Positions 1-8,604 of a stretch of DNA of 28,629 nucleotides are shown here, one piece after another; position 1 is the stretch's first letter, and each line of letters begins with the position of its first letter. Below the pieces are notes generated by a model. That model was not told the origin of the DNA and searched no databases. It saw only the letters and a list, made by a program, of their open reading frames with translations. The DNA is from Patescibacteria group bacterium. GTDB lineage: Bacteria > Patescibacteriota > Minisyncoccia > Minisyncoccales > Staskawiczbacteraceae. The DNA lies in NCBI GenBank assembly GCA_018894075.1, contig JAHIEB010000039.1, positions 1-28,629 of the forward strand, in the 5' to 3' direction. The position numbers and the translations under genes were made by a program.

Positions 1-48
1 ACGGATGAGGAGCTCCAAGCTCTAAAAGAACACATAGGTCGCTCATAA
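1..48 (+). CDS. 3' end of an unidentified gene (partial)
   Basis: Frame 1 is open from the window edge and reads 15 residues (TDEELQALKEHIGRS) to a TAA at 46-48. The stop sits in the loop of a terminator hairpin, which supports this being a real gene end. In many bacteria rimP lies before nusA, but this tail is too short to identify. Confidence 0.5.
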   Translation, partial: TDEELQALKEHIGRS

Positions 49-64
49 GAGTGGCCTTTTTCTT
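37..64 (+). terminator. Rho-independent terminator before nusA
   Basis: An 8-bp stem (37-44 with 49-56, two G-T wobbles) closes a 4-nt ATAA loop and is followed by TTTTTCTT. The upstream gene's stop codon lies in the loop. Confidence 0.75.
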
Positions 65-91
65 GACAAAACCCAGATATTTTTCTAAACT
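63..91 (+). promoter_or_regulatory. Sigma-70 type promoter of the nusA operon
   Basis: A perfect -35 TTGACA (63-68), a 17-nt spacer and a -10 TAAACT (86-91). Start of transcription is predicted near 98, giving a leader of about 49 nt. It begins inside the T-tract of the preceding terminator, so the two transcription units are abutted. Confidence 0.7.
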
Positions 92-113
92 AGAATTAAA
101 CAGATATCCAAGA

Positions 114-140
114 AGTCCGCTTGATTGTCGGGCTTTTTTT
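114..140 (+). promoter_or_regulatory. Terminator-like hairpin in the nusA leader (possible attenuator)
   Basis: A 6-bp stem AGTCCG (114-119) with CGGGCT (129-134) around a 9-nt loop runs straight into T7 (134-140). It lies after the predicted promoter and ends 6 nt before the nusA ATG. No Shine-Dalgarno is present between the T-run and the start. Position argues for attenuation rather than gene-end termination, but this is inference. Confidence 0.55.
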
Positions 141-146
141 AAAAAT

Positions 147-1298
147 ATGGAAATAGACATAAAAGGCTTTCAAAGAGCTCTCAGCCAAATTGCCCAAGAA
201 AGAGGCATTCCGGCTGAGAAGATTATTGAGACCATAGAAGCAGCCATGGCTACTGCTTACAAAAAAGATTATGGCCAAAAAGGGCAGAAGATTAAGGCCA
301 AGTTCAATCCTGTTTCAGGGGCTGTGAAGTTTTGGCAGGTGAAGCTTGTCGTAGATAAAGACATGCTTTATACCGAAGAAGAGATAGAAAAACTGAAAGA
401 GGAAAAAGAATTGCCTGCCGTAGAGGCTTCAGAGCCAGAAGAAGGAAAAAAGATAGTCTTTAACCCTGAAAAGCACATAATGCTCGAGGACGTAAAGGAG
501 AAGAAGTTGAAAGCTGGAGACGAACTGGAAATCCCCTTAGAGGCAAAGACTGATTACGGAAGAATTGCAGCCCAGACCGCAAAACAGGTTATTCTGCAGA
601 AGATAAGAGAAGTCGAAAAAGAAACTATCTTTGGAGAGTATAAGGAGAGAGAGGGCGAGATTACTTCAGGCGTCGTCCAAAGAGTAGAGGGCCACACTAT
701 TTTTATAGATATCGGCAAGACATTGGGGATTTTATGCAAGGAAGAGCAAATTCCAGGAGAGTTCTACAGGCCGGGGCAAAGGCTGAAGTTCTATATCTTA
801 AAAGTTGATGAGACTCCCAAAGGCCCTGCTGTCATGCTCTCCCGCGCATATCCTAAATTAATTTCAAAGCTATTTGAATTAGAAGTTCCTGAAATCCCGT
901 CAGGTGCAGTTGTGATAAAAGCCATTGCCAGAGAGCCTGGGTTTAGGACAAAGGTTGCGGTTTTCTCAACCGAGGAAGGCATTGACCCTATCGGAAGCTG
1001 CGTTGGACAGAGAGGGACAAGGATTATGGCTGTTATAAACGAGCTGGGAGGAGAGAAAATTGACGTAGTTGAATGGCAGGAGGATCCAGCCAAATTCATT
1101 ACCAACGCGCTGGCTCCAGCTAAAATAATGAGCGTTGAAATTGATAAAAAAAATACAGCTAAAGTCACTGTTCCTTCGGATCAATTATCACTAGCCATCG
1201 GAAAAGACGGCAGAAACGTCAGGCTGGCTGCCAGTTTGACTGGATGGAAAATAGATATTGAAGGAGGAGAGGGGGCAGTCGAAGAAACTAATAATTAA
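147..1298 (+). CDS. nusA: Transcription termination/antitermination factor NusA
   Basis: NusA binds RNA polymerase and nascent RNA and controls pausing, termination and antitermination. The product is 383 aa. An N-terminal polymerase-binding region (about 1-165) carries a charged Glu/Lys-rich insertion. An S1 domain follows at about 168-221, then two KH domains, the first with [11 protein letters not shown] near residue 283 and the second with [10 protein letters not shown] near 350. It ends after the KH pair and lacks the C-terminal acidic repeats of E. coli NusA. ATG 147 was chosen because the predicted promoter (63-91) and leader hairpin (114-140) lie downstream of the alternative GTG at 51. 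It leads a run with hppA, tig and clpP. The usual partners infB and rbfA are about 10.5 kb away. Confidence 0.95.
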   Translation: MEIDIKGFQRALSQIAQERGIPAEKIIETIEAAMATAYKKDYGQKGQKIKAKFNPVSGAVKFWQVKLVVDKDMLYTEEEIEKLKEEKELPAVEASEPEEGKKIVFNPEKHIMLEDVKEKKLKAGDELEIPLEAKTDYGRIAAQTAKQVILQKIREVEKETIFGEYKEREGEITSGVVQRVEGHTIFIDIGKTLGILCKEEQIPGEFYRPGQRLKFYILKVDETPKGPAVMLSRAYPKLISKLFELEVPEIPSGAVVIKAIAREPGFRTKVAVFSTEEGIDPIGSCVGQRGTRIMAVINELGGEKIDVVEWQEDPAKFITNALAPAKIMSVEIDKKNTAKVTVPSDQLSLAIGKDGRNVRLAASLTGWKIDIEGGEGAVEETNN

Positions 1299-1303
1299 AA
1301 ACT

Positions 1304-3319
1304 ATGTCGTACATAATTTTGCCAATTGCAATTTCTGTAATAACCATAGGTTTAGTTGTTTTTTTGATAAAAAGAATTCAAAGATTGCCTTCCGGAGACC
1401 AGAAAATGATTGAAATTCAGAAAGCCATCAGAGAGGGAGCCGTTTCTTATCTCAAGAGGCAGTATAAGACTGTTTTCTGGGTGGCCGTAGTTATTGCCCT
1501 TTTATTAATCCTAGTCTACAGCTTAAATACAGGGAGCCTTGCAAGTGGGTTAATAACAGGCATCGGGTTTTTAATCGGAGCTGCCCTTTCTGCTTTTTCA
1601 GGCTTTATCGGCATGATGGTTTCCACTCAAGCAAATGCAAAAGTGGCTGAAGCTGCAAAAAAAGGATTAAAATCCGCTTTGGGCATCTCCTTTACGGGAG
1701 GGTTAGTCACAGGGCTTTTAGTGGTAAGCTTGGGGCTTTTAGCAGTGTCTGGCTTTTACTTTCTTACAAATGATTTAAAACCCTTGATTGCTTTAGGGTT
1801 TGGAGCGAGTTTAATTTCCGTCTTTGCTAGAATCGGCGGGGGGATTTATACAAAAGCAGCTGACATAGGGGCTGACTTGGTGGGCAAGGTGGAGCAGGGA
1901 ATCCCTGAAGACGATCCGAGAAATCCGGCTGTTATTGCAGACCTGGTTGGAGACAATGTCGGGGATTGTGCGGGCATGGCAGCTGACATATTTGAAACAT
2001 ACGTAGTGACGATAATCGCTACAATGATTTTGGGAGCCTTGCTCTTTCCTGCTTATCCTCAATTTGTAATGCTTCCCTTGGTATTAAGTTCAATCGCCAT
2101 TATTGCTTCTGTGGTCGGAAGTTTGTTTGTCAAGCTTTCTGAAAAGGGCAGCATAATGGGTTCTTTGTATAAAGGAATTATTGCCACGGCAGTTTTTGCT
2201 GCTATTGGCTTTTATCCTTTTGTACAAAAGATGGCTTCAATTGAAGGAGTGTCTTCATCAAGCCTGTATGTCTGCTTGTTAATTGGTTTAGCTGTCGCAG
2301 GCGGTATGTTTTTAATAACCGAGTATTATACTTCAAAAAACCACAAGCCAGTCAAGTCAATCGCTTCTGCCTCCCAGACCGGCCATGCTACGAACATAAT
2401 CGCAGGCATTGCTGTCGGATTGAGGTCTACGGGATATCCTATTATTTTAATCTCTGCTGGAATGCTTTTCAGCTTCTGGCTGTCTGGAATCTACGGCATA
2501 GCTCTGTCTGTTTTAGCTATGATATCTTTGGCTGGAATTGTTGTCGGCGTTGATGCTTACGGCCCGATAACAGATAACGCCGGAGGAATTGCCGAAATGT
2601 CAGGATTAAAAGAAGATGTAAGAAAAGTGACCGACGCTTTGGATTCTGTCGGGAATACGACCAAGGCGGTGACAAAAGGATATGCTATTGCCTCTGCCGG
2701 CCTTGCCTCCGTAGTTCTTTTTTCTGCTTATTCCCAAGAATTGATTGATCTTGGAGTTAGGGCCCAGTTCATGCTGAATAATCCAAAGGTAATTGCCGGT
2801 CTGTTTATCGGCGGCCTTCTCCCTTATCTTTTTGCATCTTTGGCAATGAGCTCTGTTGGAAGAGCGGCTTCAGGGGTCGTGGACGAGGTAAGAAGGCAGT
2901 TTAGGGAAATAAAGGGACTAATGGAAGGAACTGCAAAAGCTGAATATGGAAAATGCGTGGATATAGTGACAAAGTCGGCAATCAAAGAAATGATTCTGCC
3001 AGCCCTAATACCTGTTTTAGCTCCTGTTTTAGTAGGATCTATCTTGGGGGTAGAGGCTCTGGGAGGGTTATTGATCGGTTGTATAGTCACTGGACTATTT
3101 GTCGGAATATCTATGACAACAGGCGGAGCCGCCTGGGATAATTCAAAAAAATATATAGAAGACGGCAATTTCGGGGGAAAGGGTTCTCCTGCCCATCAGG
3201 CTGCAGTCACTGGAGATACTGTGGGAGATCCGTATAAAGATACAGCAGGGCCTGCCATAAACCCTATGATTAAAGTAATAAACATAGTCGCTCTTCTTAT
3301 AGTCGCGTTTTTAGTCTAA
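1304..3319 (+). CDS. hppA: Membrane-bound, K+-independent type proton-pumping pyrophosphatase
   Basis: Integral membrane pyrophosphatase that couples PPi hydrolysis to cation (usually H+) transport. The 671-aa protein is mostly hydrophobic helices, as expected for the roughly 16-helix family. Active-site signatures are visible: [20 protein letters not shown] near residue 178, [17 protein letters not shown] near 214, [10 protein letters not shown] near 612 and [18 protein letters not shown] near 637. The [10 protein letters not shown] segment near 450 has Lys and Thr where K+-dependent enzymes have Ala and Gly, which predicts the K+-independent H+-pumping class. It starts 5 nt after nusA and its TAA shares one base with the tig ATG (TAATG). 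No Shine-Dalgarno is visible, so coupled translation is likely. It would recycle PPi into an ion gradient. Confidence 0.95.
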   Translation: MSYIILPIAISVITIGLVVFLIKRIQRLPSGDQKMIEIQKAIREGAVSYLKRQYKTVFWVAVVIALLLILVYSLNTGSLASGLITGIGFLIGAALSAFSGFIGMMVSTQANAKVAEAAKKGLKSALGISFTGGLVTGLLVVSLGLLAVSGFYFLTNDLKPLIALGFGASLISVFARIGGGIYTKAADIGADLVGKVEQGIPEDDPRNPAVIADLVGDNVGDCAGMAADIFETYVVTIIATMILGALLFPAYPQFVMLPLVLSSIAIIASVVGSLFVKLSEKGSIMGSLYKGIIATAVFAAIGFYPFVQKMASIEGVSSSSLYVCLLIGLAVAGGMFLITEYYTSKNHKPVKSIASASQTGHATNIIAGIAVGLRSTGYPIILISAGMLFSFWLSGIYGIALSVLAMISLAGIVVGVDAYGPITDNAGGIAEMSGLKEDVRKVTDALDSVGNTTKAVTKGYAIASAGLASVVLFSAYSQELIDLGVRAQFMLNNPKVIAGLFIGGLLPYLFASLAMSSVGRAASGVVDEVRRQFREIKGLMEGTAKAEYGKCVDIVTKSAIKEMILPALIPVLAPVLVGSILGVEALGGLLIGCIVTGLFVGISMTTGGAAWDNSKKYIEDGNFGGKGSPAHQAAVTGDTVGDPYKDTAGPAINPMIKVINIVALLIVAFLV

Positions 3320-4581
3320 TGGAATTAAAAAAACTGCCTGATTCTCAAATTGAGCTGGAAATTGAGGTTTCAGCAGAAGAATTAGACCATCACTACAAAC
3401 ATGCCCTAGAGCATGCCAGAGAGCATGTCCAGGCCGATGGTTTCAGAAAAGGAAACGCCCCTAATTCTATTGTGGAAAGTAAAATTGGATCCGAACATCT
3501 TTTAGCAGATGCTGCTGATTTTGCGGTGAAAGACGCTTATTCTAAAGCAATAAAAGAGCATGGTTTAGAGCCCATTGGCCATCCTGAAATACAGATTTTG
3601 AAATTAGCCAAAGGAAACCCATTTCTGTTCAAGCTCAAAGTATCTGTCTTGCCGGATGTCAAATTGCCAGACTATAAAAAGATAGCTGAAAAAGCAGAAA
3701 GGCAAAAGGTTTCTGTTTCAGAGGACGAGATAGAAAATACTTTAAATTACGTCAGAAAATCCAGAGCCAAATTCACTGCATCGAATAAGCCGGCTGAATT
3801 AAAGGATTTTATTGAAATAGAGTATGAGAGCCCTCAAATCATATCTTCGGGCAGGACCAAAGATCAATTCGCCCTCGGGGAAGGGGGGTTTGTAAAGGGT
3901 TTCGAGGAAAATATTATCGGAATGAATAATGGGGAAGAAAAAGAATTCAAGGTTCCTTTTCCAAAAGATTATATAAAAAAGGACTTGGCTGGCAAAGATG
4001 TCCAGTTCAAGCTAAAGGTTTTAAGCATTCAAAATGTGGAACTGCCCGAGCTAACTGATGAATTTGCCAAATCTTTGGGTAAATTCGATAACTTAGATGC
4101 CGTTAGGAAGAACATCAAAGATGGCTTAACACTGGAGAAAGAAGCTGAAAGCAGACAAAAGACCAGACTATATATCCTAGATAGCATTGCCAAAGACTCC
4201 AAGGTTCAGATTCCGCAGCCTTTGGTTGATTTTGAAAAGAATAATTTGTTTAACGCATTCAAAGACAAGATTACCCACGATCACAACGTTTTATGGGAGA
4301 AATACTTAGAATCTGTGAAGCAAAACGACCAATCCCTGAAAGAAACTTTTAATAAAGAGGCGGAAAGGAAAGTTAAAAGCTTTCTTATTCTCCGAGAGAT
4401 AGGGAAGAAAGAAAACATCTTTGTTGCAGACGAGGAATTGGAAAAGGAGGTAAACCAGACCCTAAGGCGTTATCCGAAAGAAGCAGCAGAGAAGATTGAC
4501 ATTCAAGAGCTCAAAGAGTATACTAAGGGAGTAATATACAACGAAAAGGTCTTTTTGAAATTAGAGAGTTTTATTAAGTAA
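3319..4581 (+). CDS. tig: Trigger factor, ribosome-associated chaperone
   Basis: Trigger factor docks on the ribosome exit tunnel and helps nascent chains fold. The 420-aa product has the N-terminal ribosome-binding domain with the loop signature GFRKGNAP (residues 41-48), a central FKBP-type prolyl isomerase domain (about 162-236, with [19 protein letters not shown]), and a long charged helical C-terminal chaperone domain. Length is close to the family norm of about 430. Its ATG overlaps the hppA stop by one base and its TAA overlaps the clpP ATG in the same way, so hppA, tig and clpP are probably translationally coupled. Placement next to clpP is common in bacteria. Confidence 0.95.
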   Translation: MELKKLPDSQIELEIEVSAEELDHHYKHALEHAREHVQADGFRKGNAPNSIVESKIGSEHLLADAADFAVKDAYSKAIKEHGLEPIGHPEIQILKLAKGNPFLFKLKVSVLPDVKLPDYKKIAEKAERQKVSVSEDEIENTLNYVRKSRAKFTASNKPAELKDFIEIEYESPQIISSGRTKDQFALGEGGFVKGFEENIIGMNNGEEKEFKVPFPKDYIKKDLAGKDVQFKLKVLSIQNVELPELTDEFAKSLGKFDNLDAVRKNIKDGLTLEKEAESRQKTRLYILDSIAKDSKVQIPQPLVDFEKNNLFNAFKDKITHDHNVLWEKYLESVKQNDQSLKETFNKEAERKVKSFLILREIGKKENIFVADEELEKEVNQTLRRYPKEAAEKIDIQELKEYTKGVIYNEKVFLKLESFIK

Positions 4582-5165
4582 TGCCAATAGTTCCAACTAT
4601 TGTCGAAAAATCGCAACGCGGAGAGCGTGTGTACGATATATTTTCCAGACTCCTTGAAGAGAGGATAATTTTTCTTGCAGGACAGGTAAATGATGCTAAC
4701 GCCAATGTGGTGATAGCTCAAATTTTGTATCTGGCCTCAAGAGACGCGAAAAGAGACATCAAACTCTACGTTAATAGCCCAGGAGGATCTGTGACTGCAG
4801 GGCTGGCAATTTACGATACAATGCAGTACGTAAAGTGCCCGGTATCCACTATTTGCGTAGGTTTGGCTGGCTCTATGGGAGCCATACTTTTGGGCGCAGG
4901 AAGAAAAGGAAAGAGGTTTGCCCTGCCCAATGCCGAGATTATGCTCCACCAGGTGGCAGGAGGAGTATCTGGGCAGGCATCAGAGATAGAAATTACAGCA
5001 AAGCAGATATTAAAGCTTAAAGGAAATCTTAATAAGATTTTGGTTAAGCATACAGGACAGCCATTAGATAAAATCGAGAGAGATACAGACCGAGATTTCT
5101 ATCTATCTGCCCAGGAAGCGAAAGAGTACGGCTTAATTGATGATGTAATCGGAGTTAAAGAGTAG
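4581..5165 (+). CDS. clpP: ATP-dependent Clp protease proteolytic subunit
   Basis: Serine peptidase that forms the barrel of Clp proteases and degrades substrates fed by an AAA+ unfoldase. The 194-aa protein has the whole catalytic triad: Ser98 in GLAGSMGA, His123 in MLHQVAGG and Asp172 in [11 protein letters not shown]. The substrate-binding [15 protein letters not shown] strand is at about 66-80. There is little or no propeptide. It is the last gene of the run that starts at nusA and is followed by a hairpin with a short T-tract (5194-5220). No ClpX or ClpC partner is in the window. Confidence 0.96.
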   Translation: MPIVPTIVEKSQRGERVYDIFSRLLEERIIFLAGQVNDANANVVIAQILYLASRDAKRDIKLYVNSPGGSVTAGLAIYDTMQYVKCPVSTICVGLAGSMGAILLGAGRKGKRFALPNAEIMLHQVAGGVSGQASEIEITAKQILKLKGNLNKILVKHTGQPLDKIERDTDRDFYLSAQEAKEYGLIDDVIGVKE

Positions 5166-5193
5166 TCTTCGGAAAAATATCTTTATACACATA

Positions 5194-5220
5194 ACTCACT
5201 GCGCTGGGTGAGTGTTTTAT
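5194..5220 (+). terminator. Hairpin with T-tract between clpP and rny
   Basis: Stem ACTCAC (5194-5199) with GTGAGT (5208-5213), an 8-nt loop, then GTTTTATT. It could end the nusA-clpP transcript. It also lies only 12 nt before the rny ATG, matching the hairpin plus U-tract leaders of nusA and the 3D-domain gene. No separate rny promoter is visible, so partial read-through is likely. Confidence 0.55.
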
Positions 5221-5232
5221 TGGAAAAAATAT

Positions 5233-6762
5233 ATGAATTTATTAATCTCATTGGCAGTTCTTATATCCTCCCTTATTTTGGGAACGGTTGGAGGATATTT
5301 GGCTCGCCAATCATTAGTTAAAAAAAGAGCCGGTACAATCGAAGCCAGGTTAGATAAAAAGATGGAGCAGGTAAAGCACGAAAGCGCTATCCTGCTCAGG
5401 AATGCCCAAGACAAAGCAGCTTTGGTTATAAAACAGGCAGAGAAAGAGATAGATGACAGAAGAAGGGATTTTCTCAAGTCCCAGCAGATTCTTTTAGACA
5501 GAGAGCATCTTTTGGATAAAAAGATATCTACTTTTGAGGAAAATGAAGAGGATTTCAAGCAAAGGGTTGAAAAGCTTAGGGTGATGAAAGACGATTTAGA
5601 CCAATTAAGAAAAGAGGCAGAAGAAAAGCTAGAAAAAGTGTCTAAAATATCAAGAGAGGAAGCAAAAAAAGAATTATTGGGCCTTGTTGAAATAGAGGCT
5701 CAAAGAGAGCTGATGGAAAGGGAAAGAAAGATAAAAGAAACAGGAATGGAAAAGCTGGAAAAAAAGGCTAAAGAGATTTTGGCCTTAGCTATTCAAAAAT
5801 GCGCGGTCTCGCAGGTTCAGGAATTAACCACAACCAGTTTAATAATCCAGAATGAAGATGTTAAGGGGAAGATTATAGGAAAAGAGGGAAGGAATATAAG
5901 GGCCTTTGAGAGATTGACCGGTGTGGAGCTTATAGTTGACGAGACTCCGGATTCAGTGGTCATCTCAAGCTTTAATCCCATAAGAAGGCAGATAGCAAAA
6001 ATCGCCCTAGATAAGCTTATCCAGGACGGAAGAATCCAGCCCGCTAAAATAGAGGAGAAGGTGGAGGAAGCAAAAGCAGAGGTTGCTTCAAAAGTAAGAG
6101 AATCCGGAGAGAAAGCTATTTACGACGCAGGAATTGTCGGAGCTGACGACAAAATGGTCCAGCTTTTAGGAAGGCTACACTACAGGACAAGCTATGGACA
6201 AAATGTGCTGACGCATTCAATTGAAGTGGCATTTTTAGCTGAAGCAATTGCTGATGAAATAGGGGCCAATAGCCAGCTGGCAAAGAGAGCGGGATTATTC
6301 CATGACATTGGAAAAGCAGTTGACCATCAAATACAAGGATCCCACGTTGATATTGGAATTAAGATTCTCCAGAAGTTCGGAGAGTCAGAAGAAGTGATTA
6401 AAGCGATGAAAGCGCATCACGAAGAATATCCTGCAGAGATATTGGAAGCTGTAATAGTTAGGACAGCAGATGCAATATCTGGAGCAAGGCCGGGAGCCAG
6501 GAAAGACAGTCTGGAAAACTATCTCCAAAGATTAAGGGAGCTGGAAGACATTGCCAACAAATTCAACGGTGTAGACAGGTCTTATGCTATTCAGGCAGGC
6601 AGAGAGATAAGGGTATTTGTCAAAGCTGACAAAGTGGACGATCTTGGAACCCAGAGACTGGCCAAACAAATTGCAGAAAAGATTGAGGAAGACTTAAAAT
6701 ATCCGGGAGAGATAAAAGTAGTGGCAATAAGAGAAAACAGGATAGTAGAATACGCACGATAA
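5233..6762 (+). CDS. rny: Ribonuclease Y (membrane-anchored HD endoribonuclease)
   Basis: RNase Y starts mRNA decay by endonucleolytic cleavage at the membrane. The 509-aa product has one N-terminal membrane helix (residues 1-22), a long Lys/Glu-rich coiled coil to about 200, a KH RNA-binding domain with GKIIGKEGRNIRAFE near 212, and an HD phosphohydrolase domain with the metal-binding HDIGKAVDH near 356 and AHHEEYP near 395. The C-terminal part is typical. ATG 5233 was chosen because the upstream in-frame GTG at 5212 falls inside the terminator stem and would add residues before the membrane helix. It runs tail to tail with the DUF192 gene, with 1 nt between the stops and no visible terminator. 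Confidence 0.95.
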   Translation: MNLLISLAVLISSLILGTVGGYLARQSLVKKRAGTIEARLDKKMEQVKHESAILLRNAQDKAALVIKQAEKEIDDRRRDFLKSQQILLDREHLLDKKISTFEENEEDFKQRVEKLRVMKDDLDQLRKEAEEKLEKVSKISREEAKKELLGLVEIEAQRELMERERKIKETGMEKLEKKAKEILALAIQKCAVSQVQELTTTSLIIQNEDVKGKIIGKEGRNIRAFERLTGVELIVDETPDSVVISSFNPIRRQIAKIALDKLIQDGRIQPAKIEEKVEEAKAEVASKVRESGEKAIYDAGIVGADDKMVQLLGRLHYRTSYGQNVLTHSIEVAFLAEAIADEIGANSQLAKRAGLFHDIGKAVDHQIQGSHVDIGIKILQKFGESEEVIKAMKAHHEEYPAEILEAVIVRTADAISGARPGARKDSLENYLQRLRELEDIANKFNGVDRSYAIQAGREIRVFVKADKVDDLGTQRLAKQIAEKIEEDLKYPGEIKVVAIRENRIVEYAR

Positions 6763-6763
6763 T

Positions 6764-7174
6764 CTAGTTTATCTCAATCACATCGCCCTCTGTCAAACTA
6801 ATTGTGCCTGCTTTGAACTCAAGCGCATATTTAGCTTTTATGCCTGGATTGATTAGCTGTTCATTTTTCGGCTCTGTATTTCTGGAAACAAAGACAACCT
6901 CTTTTTGTTCATTAATCCAAAAGATATCTAAAGAGACATAAGTATTCTTCATCCAGAAAGGATAAACGCCTTCTTTGGGAAAGATAAAAAGCATTCCTTC
7001 ATTCACCTCTTTCCTAAACATCAATCCCAGCTGTATTTTGACAGCATTGTCGGCAATTTCTACCCGAAAACAACTGTCGTTAAAACAGACTTCAGCAGTT
7101 TGTTTTTTAAAAAACAAAAATACAGCTAAAACTGCGGTAGCTGTTAGAAGAATGATAAGAATAGTTTTTCTCAT
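6764..7174 (-). CDS. DUF192 family membrane-anchored protein
   Basis: A 136-aa protein with one N-terminal hydrophobic helix (about 3-20) and then a DUF192 (PF02643) domain. Matching elements are an IADN..KIQLGLMFRKE segment, GMLFIF, the FWMKNTYVSLDIFWI core, and ALEFKAG with GDVIEI near the end. The biochemical role of DUF192 is not established. The helix suggests anchoring with the domain outside the cell. ATG 7174 is preferred over the longer frame, which adds 13 residues before the helix. A promoter lies at 7241-7269. Confidence 0.85.
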   Translation of the reverse strand: MRKTILIILLTATAVLAVFLFFKKQTAEVCFNDSCFRVEIADNAVKIQLGLMFRKEVNEGMLFIFPKEGVYPFWMKNTYVSLDIFWINEQKEVVFVSRNTEPKNEQLINPGIKAKYALEFKAGTISLTEGDVIEIN

Positions 7175-7240
7175 TGGAGCGGGATAGTGGATGACATTAG
7201 AACCTATTGGCAAACAACTACCGAGCGTTTCTTTATTCCA

Positions 7241-7269
7241 AGTTTAACATTGGAGAAGGCTAAAATCAA
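7241..7269 (-). promoter_or_regulatory. Promoter of the DUF192 gene
   Basis: On the minus strand TTGATT (7269-7264), a 17-nt spacer ending in TGT, and TAAACT (7246-7241), an extended -10. It gives a leader of about 60 nt. Confidence 0.55.
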
Positions 7270-7301
7270 TTAGATTGCTTGTCATAATATTGTTTTGGAA
7301 T

Positions 7302-7335
7302 AAAAAAAGCTCTCGCACAGTTGCGCGAAAGCTTT
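7302..7335 (-). terminator. Terminator of the RNase III-like gene
   Basis: On the minus strand a 12-bp stem (7335-7324 with 7317-7306, two G-T pairs) closes a 6-nt loop and is followed by a T-run. A second small perfect hairpin (7340-7345 with 7350-7355, loop CTCT) lies between it and the gene's stop. Confidence 0.8.
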
Positions 7336-7365
7336 GGAAATCGGTCTCTACCGATCTTTGATTGT

Positions 7366-8025
7366 CTATTTTGTAAGCTCTTGGACAGCTTTTTGTGCCG
7401 CGACCTTCTCCGCTTCTTTCTTTGTCGGTCCCTCTCCCTGTGCCAATAGCTGGTTGCTAGAGTATACGCCGACAGTAAAAACCAAATTGTTCATGGGACC
7501 AGTTGTCCCTATCAGCTCATATCTCGGAGTTATGCCCATCTTTGCCTGCATTATTTCCTGTAATTGGCTTTTTGGATCTTTTACAACCTCTCCGCTGATC
7601 CTGGCAAACAGGAATTTCTTGGCGAACTCTTCAAAGGCGAAGTATCCGCCGTCCAAAAGGATGGCCCCCATTAACGCTTGTACGGCAGTCTCAAGCGCCG
7701 TTTGGAATCCTGCGTTATAAACACCTTCCGATCGTAAGCCATCTGGAACGGAAATGTGCCTCTTAATGTTCAGAGACGAAGCTATTTCCGCTAAAGCGGA
7801 TTTGGTGCACACGCCATCTCTCATCTTACTCATCTTGCCGGGTGTATCAAGATGGTGTGTGAACAACTCCTTGGCCAAAACAAACTGCGCGGCCGCTGAA
7901 CCCAGAAATGCAAGCGCCCCATTGCTTTTCCTTCCCTCATTGGCGTGGGTAAGCGCTTCTATCAGCAAATCCCTGTTTGTAAAAGTATATCCAATTGCAT
8001 CTTGCAGAGCCGAAAGATTAGCCAT
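7366..8025 (-). CDS. RNase III homologue lacking the catalytic acidic residues, with intact dsRNA-binding domain
   Basis: A 219-aa protein that aligns over its full length with bacterial RNase III: N-terminal IGYTFTNRDLLIEALTHA, nuclease-domain helices, and a C-terminal dsRBD (about 150-219, ending GPTKKEAEKVAAQKAVQEL). The signature normally ERLEFLGD reads GALAFLGS. By alignment to E. coli RNase III, E38 is Gly36, E41 is Ala39, D45 is Ser43, D114 is Thr113 and E117 is Gln116. All five acidic residues needed for metal binding and cleavage are gone while the hydrophobic core is kept. It is therefore probably a dsRNA-binding pseudoenzyme rather than a decayed gene: the frame is intact and it has its own promoter and terminator. 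ATG 8025 has AGGAGA 6 nt upstream, one of the few clear Shine-Dalgarno sites in the window. It is GC-richer than its neighbours. Confidence 0.85.
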   Translation of the reverse strand: MANLSALQDAIGYTFTNRDLLIEALTHANEGRKSNGALAFLGSAAAQFVLAKELFTHHLDTPGKMSKMRDGVCTKSALAEIASSLNIKRHISVPDGLRSEGVYNAGFQTALETAVQALMGAILLDGGYFAFEEFAKKFLFARISGEVVKDPKSQLQEIMQAKMGITPRYELIGTTGPMNNLVFTVGVYSSNQLLAQGEGPTKKEAEKVAAQKAVQELTK

Positions 8026-8091
8026 CGCCAGTCTCCTAAAATAGACTTTTTTATTTTCAAATGGTGGAAAACGATTCTCCACCCTGCATAT

Positions 8092-8119
8092 AGTGTATCA
8101 TATTTTTATAATATGTCAA
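8092..8119 (-). promoter_or_regulatory. Promoter of the RNase III-like gene
   Basis: Minus strand TTGACA (8119-8114), a 16-nt spacer ending TGA, then TACACT (8097-8092). Extended -10 with a perfect -35; leader about 60 nt with a Shine-Dalgarno. Confidence 0.65.
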
Positions 8120-8121
8120 CC

Positions 8122-8141
8122 AAAATCGCCCCTTAGGGCGA
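8122..8141 (-). terminator. Hairpin after the tRNA-Pro/Gly transcript
   Basis: Stem TCGCCC with GGGCGA (8126-8131 and 8136-8141), a 4-nt loop, then TTTT on the minus strand. It lies about 55 nt after tRNA-Gly. The T-tract is short, so the call is tentative. Confidence 0.45.
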
Positions 8142-8196
8142 CAGAGGTTCTAACTACACTTACCTGTATGCTAAATTTACGACTATTTTTACGATG

Positions 8197-8267
8197 AGCG
8201 GGTAAGGGGAGTCGAACCCCTCTCATTAGCTTGGAAAGCTAAGGTAATACCGATATACGATACCCGC
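8197..8267 (-). tRNA. tRNA-Gly (anticodon TCC)
   Basis: Full cloverleaf on the minus strand. Acceptor GCGGGTA pairs with TACCCGC. Anticodon stem TTAGC/GCTAA holds loop TTTCCAA, and the T-arm is GGGG-TTCGACT-CCCC. CCA is not encoded. Confidence 0.93.
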
Positions 8268-8271
8268 GCAT

Positions 8272-8343
8272 TCGGGGTGCTGGGATTCGAACCCAGACTA
8301 AACGCTCCCAAAGCGTTCGTGCTAGCCGTTACACAACACCCCG
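8272..8343 (-). tRNA. tRNA-Pro (anticodon TGG)
   Basis: Cloverleaf with acceptor CGGGGTG/CACCCCG, anticodon stem AACGC/GCGTT and loop TTTGGGA, T-loop TTCGAAT. CCA is not encoded. Four nt upstream of tRNA-Gly and in the same transcript. Confidence 0.93.
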
Positions 8344-8353
8344 ACATAAGGAT

Positions 8354-8382
8354 TTTATATCATTTTTATCTGTCTAAGTCAA
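8354..8382 (-). promoter_or_regulatory. Promoter of the tRNA-Pro/tRNA-Gly unit
   Basis: Minus strand TTGACT (8382-8377), 17-nt spacer ending TGA, TATAAA (8359-8354), an extended -10. It is back to back with the tRNA-Arg promoter. Confidence 0.65.
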
Positions 8383-8392
8383 AAGGAGCACA

Positions 8393-8421
8393 TTGTCTTT
8401 ATCTCGGTTTTATGTTAAAAT
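8393..8421 (+). promoter_or_regulatory. Promoter of the tRNA-Arg/tRNA-His unit
   Basis: TTGTCT (8393-8398), a 17-nt spacer ending TGT, and TAAAAT (8416-8421). Start predicted near 8428, 8 nt before the tRNA. Confidence 0.6.
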
Positions 8422-8435
8422 CCATAACATGTTCT

Positions 8436-8510
8436 GCCCCCGTAGCTCAATGGACAGAGCAATACCCTTCTAAGGTAAAGATGGGGGTTCGATTCCTCCC
8501 GGGGGCACCA
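8436..8510 (+). tRNA. tRNA-Arg (anticodon TCT)
   Basis: Acceptor GCCCCCG pairs with CGGGGGC. D-arm GCTC/GAGC. Anticodon loop CTTCTAA; the top pair of that stem is an A-A mismatch. The 3' CCA is encoded at 8508-8510. Confidence 0.92.
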
Positions 8511-8511
8511 T

Positions 8512-8583
8512 GGAGGCCATGGTGTAGTAGTAGCACAAGACTCTGTGGAAGTCTAAGCACGGGTGCAAATCCCGTTGGTCTCC
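8512..8583 (+). tRNA. tRNA-His (anticodon GTG)
   Basis: Starts one base after the CCA of tRNA-Arg. Anticodon stem AGACT/AGTCT with loop CTGTGGA. Placing T8 shows that the extra 5' G (G-1) is encoded at 8512 and faces C73, the histidine identity pair. CCA is not encoded. Confidence 0.92.
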
Positions 8584-8589
8584 CAAGCG

Positions 8590-8598
8590 TGGTATAAT
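8590..8598 (+). promoter_or_regulatory. Extended -10 promoter giving a leaderless message
   Basis: A perfect TGG-TATAAT with no good -35. The predicted start is near 8605, which is the ATG of the next small gene. Confidence 0.55.
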
Positions 8599-8604
8599 TA
8601 GGAT

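Noticed and set aside
51..146. nusA starting at GTG 51
   Set aside because: That start lies inside a terminator stem and upstream of the promoter at 63-91, so it would not be on the mRNA.
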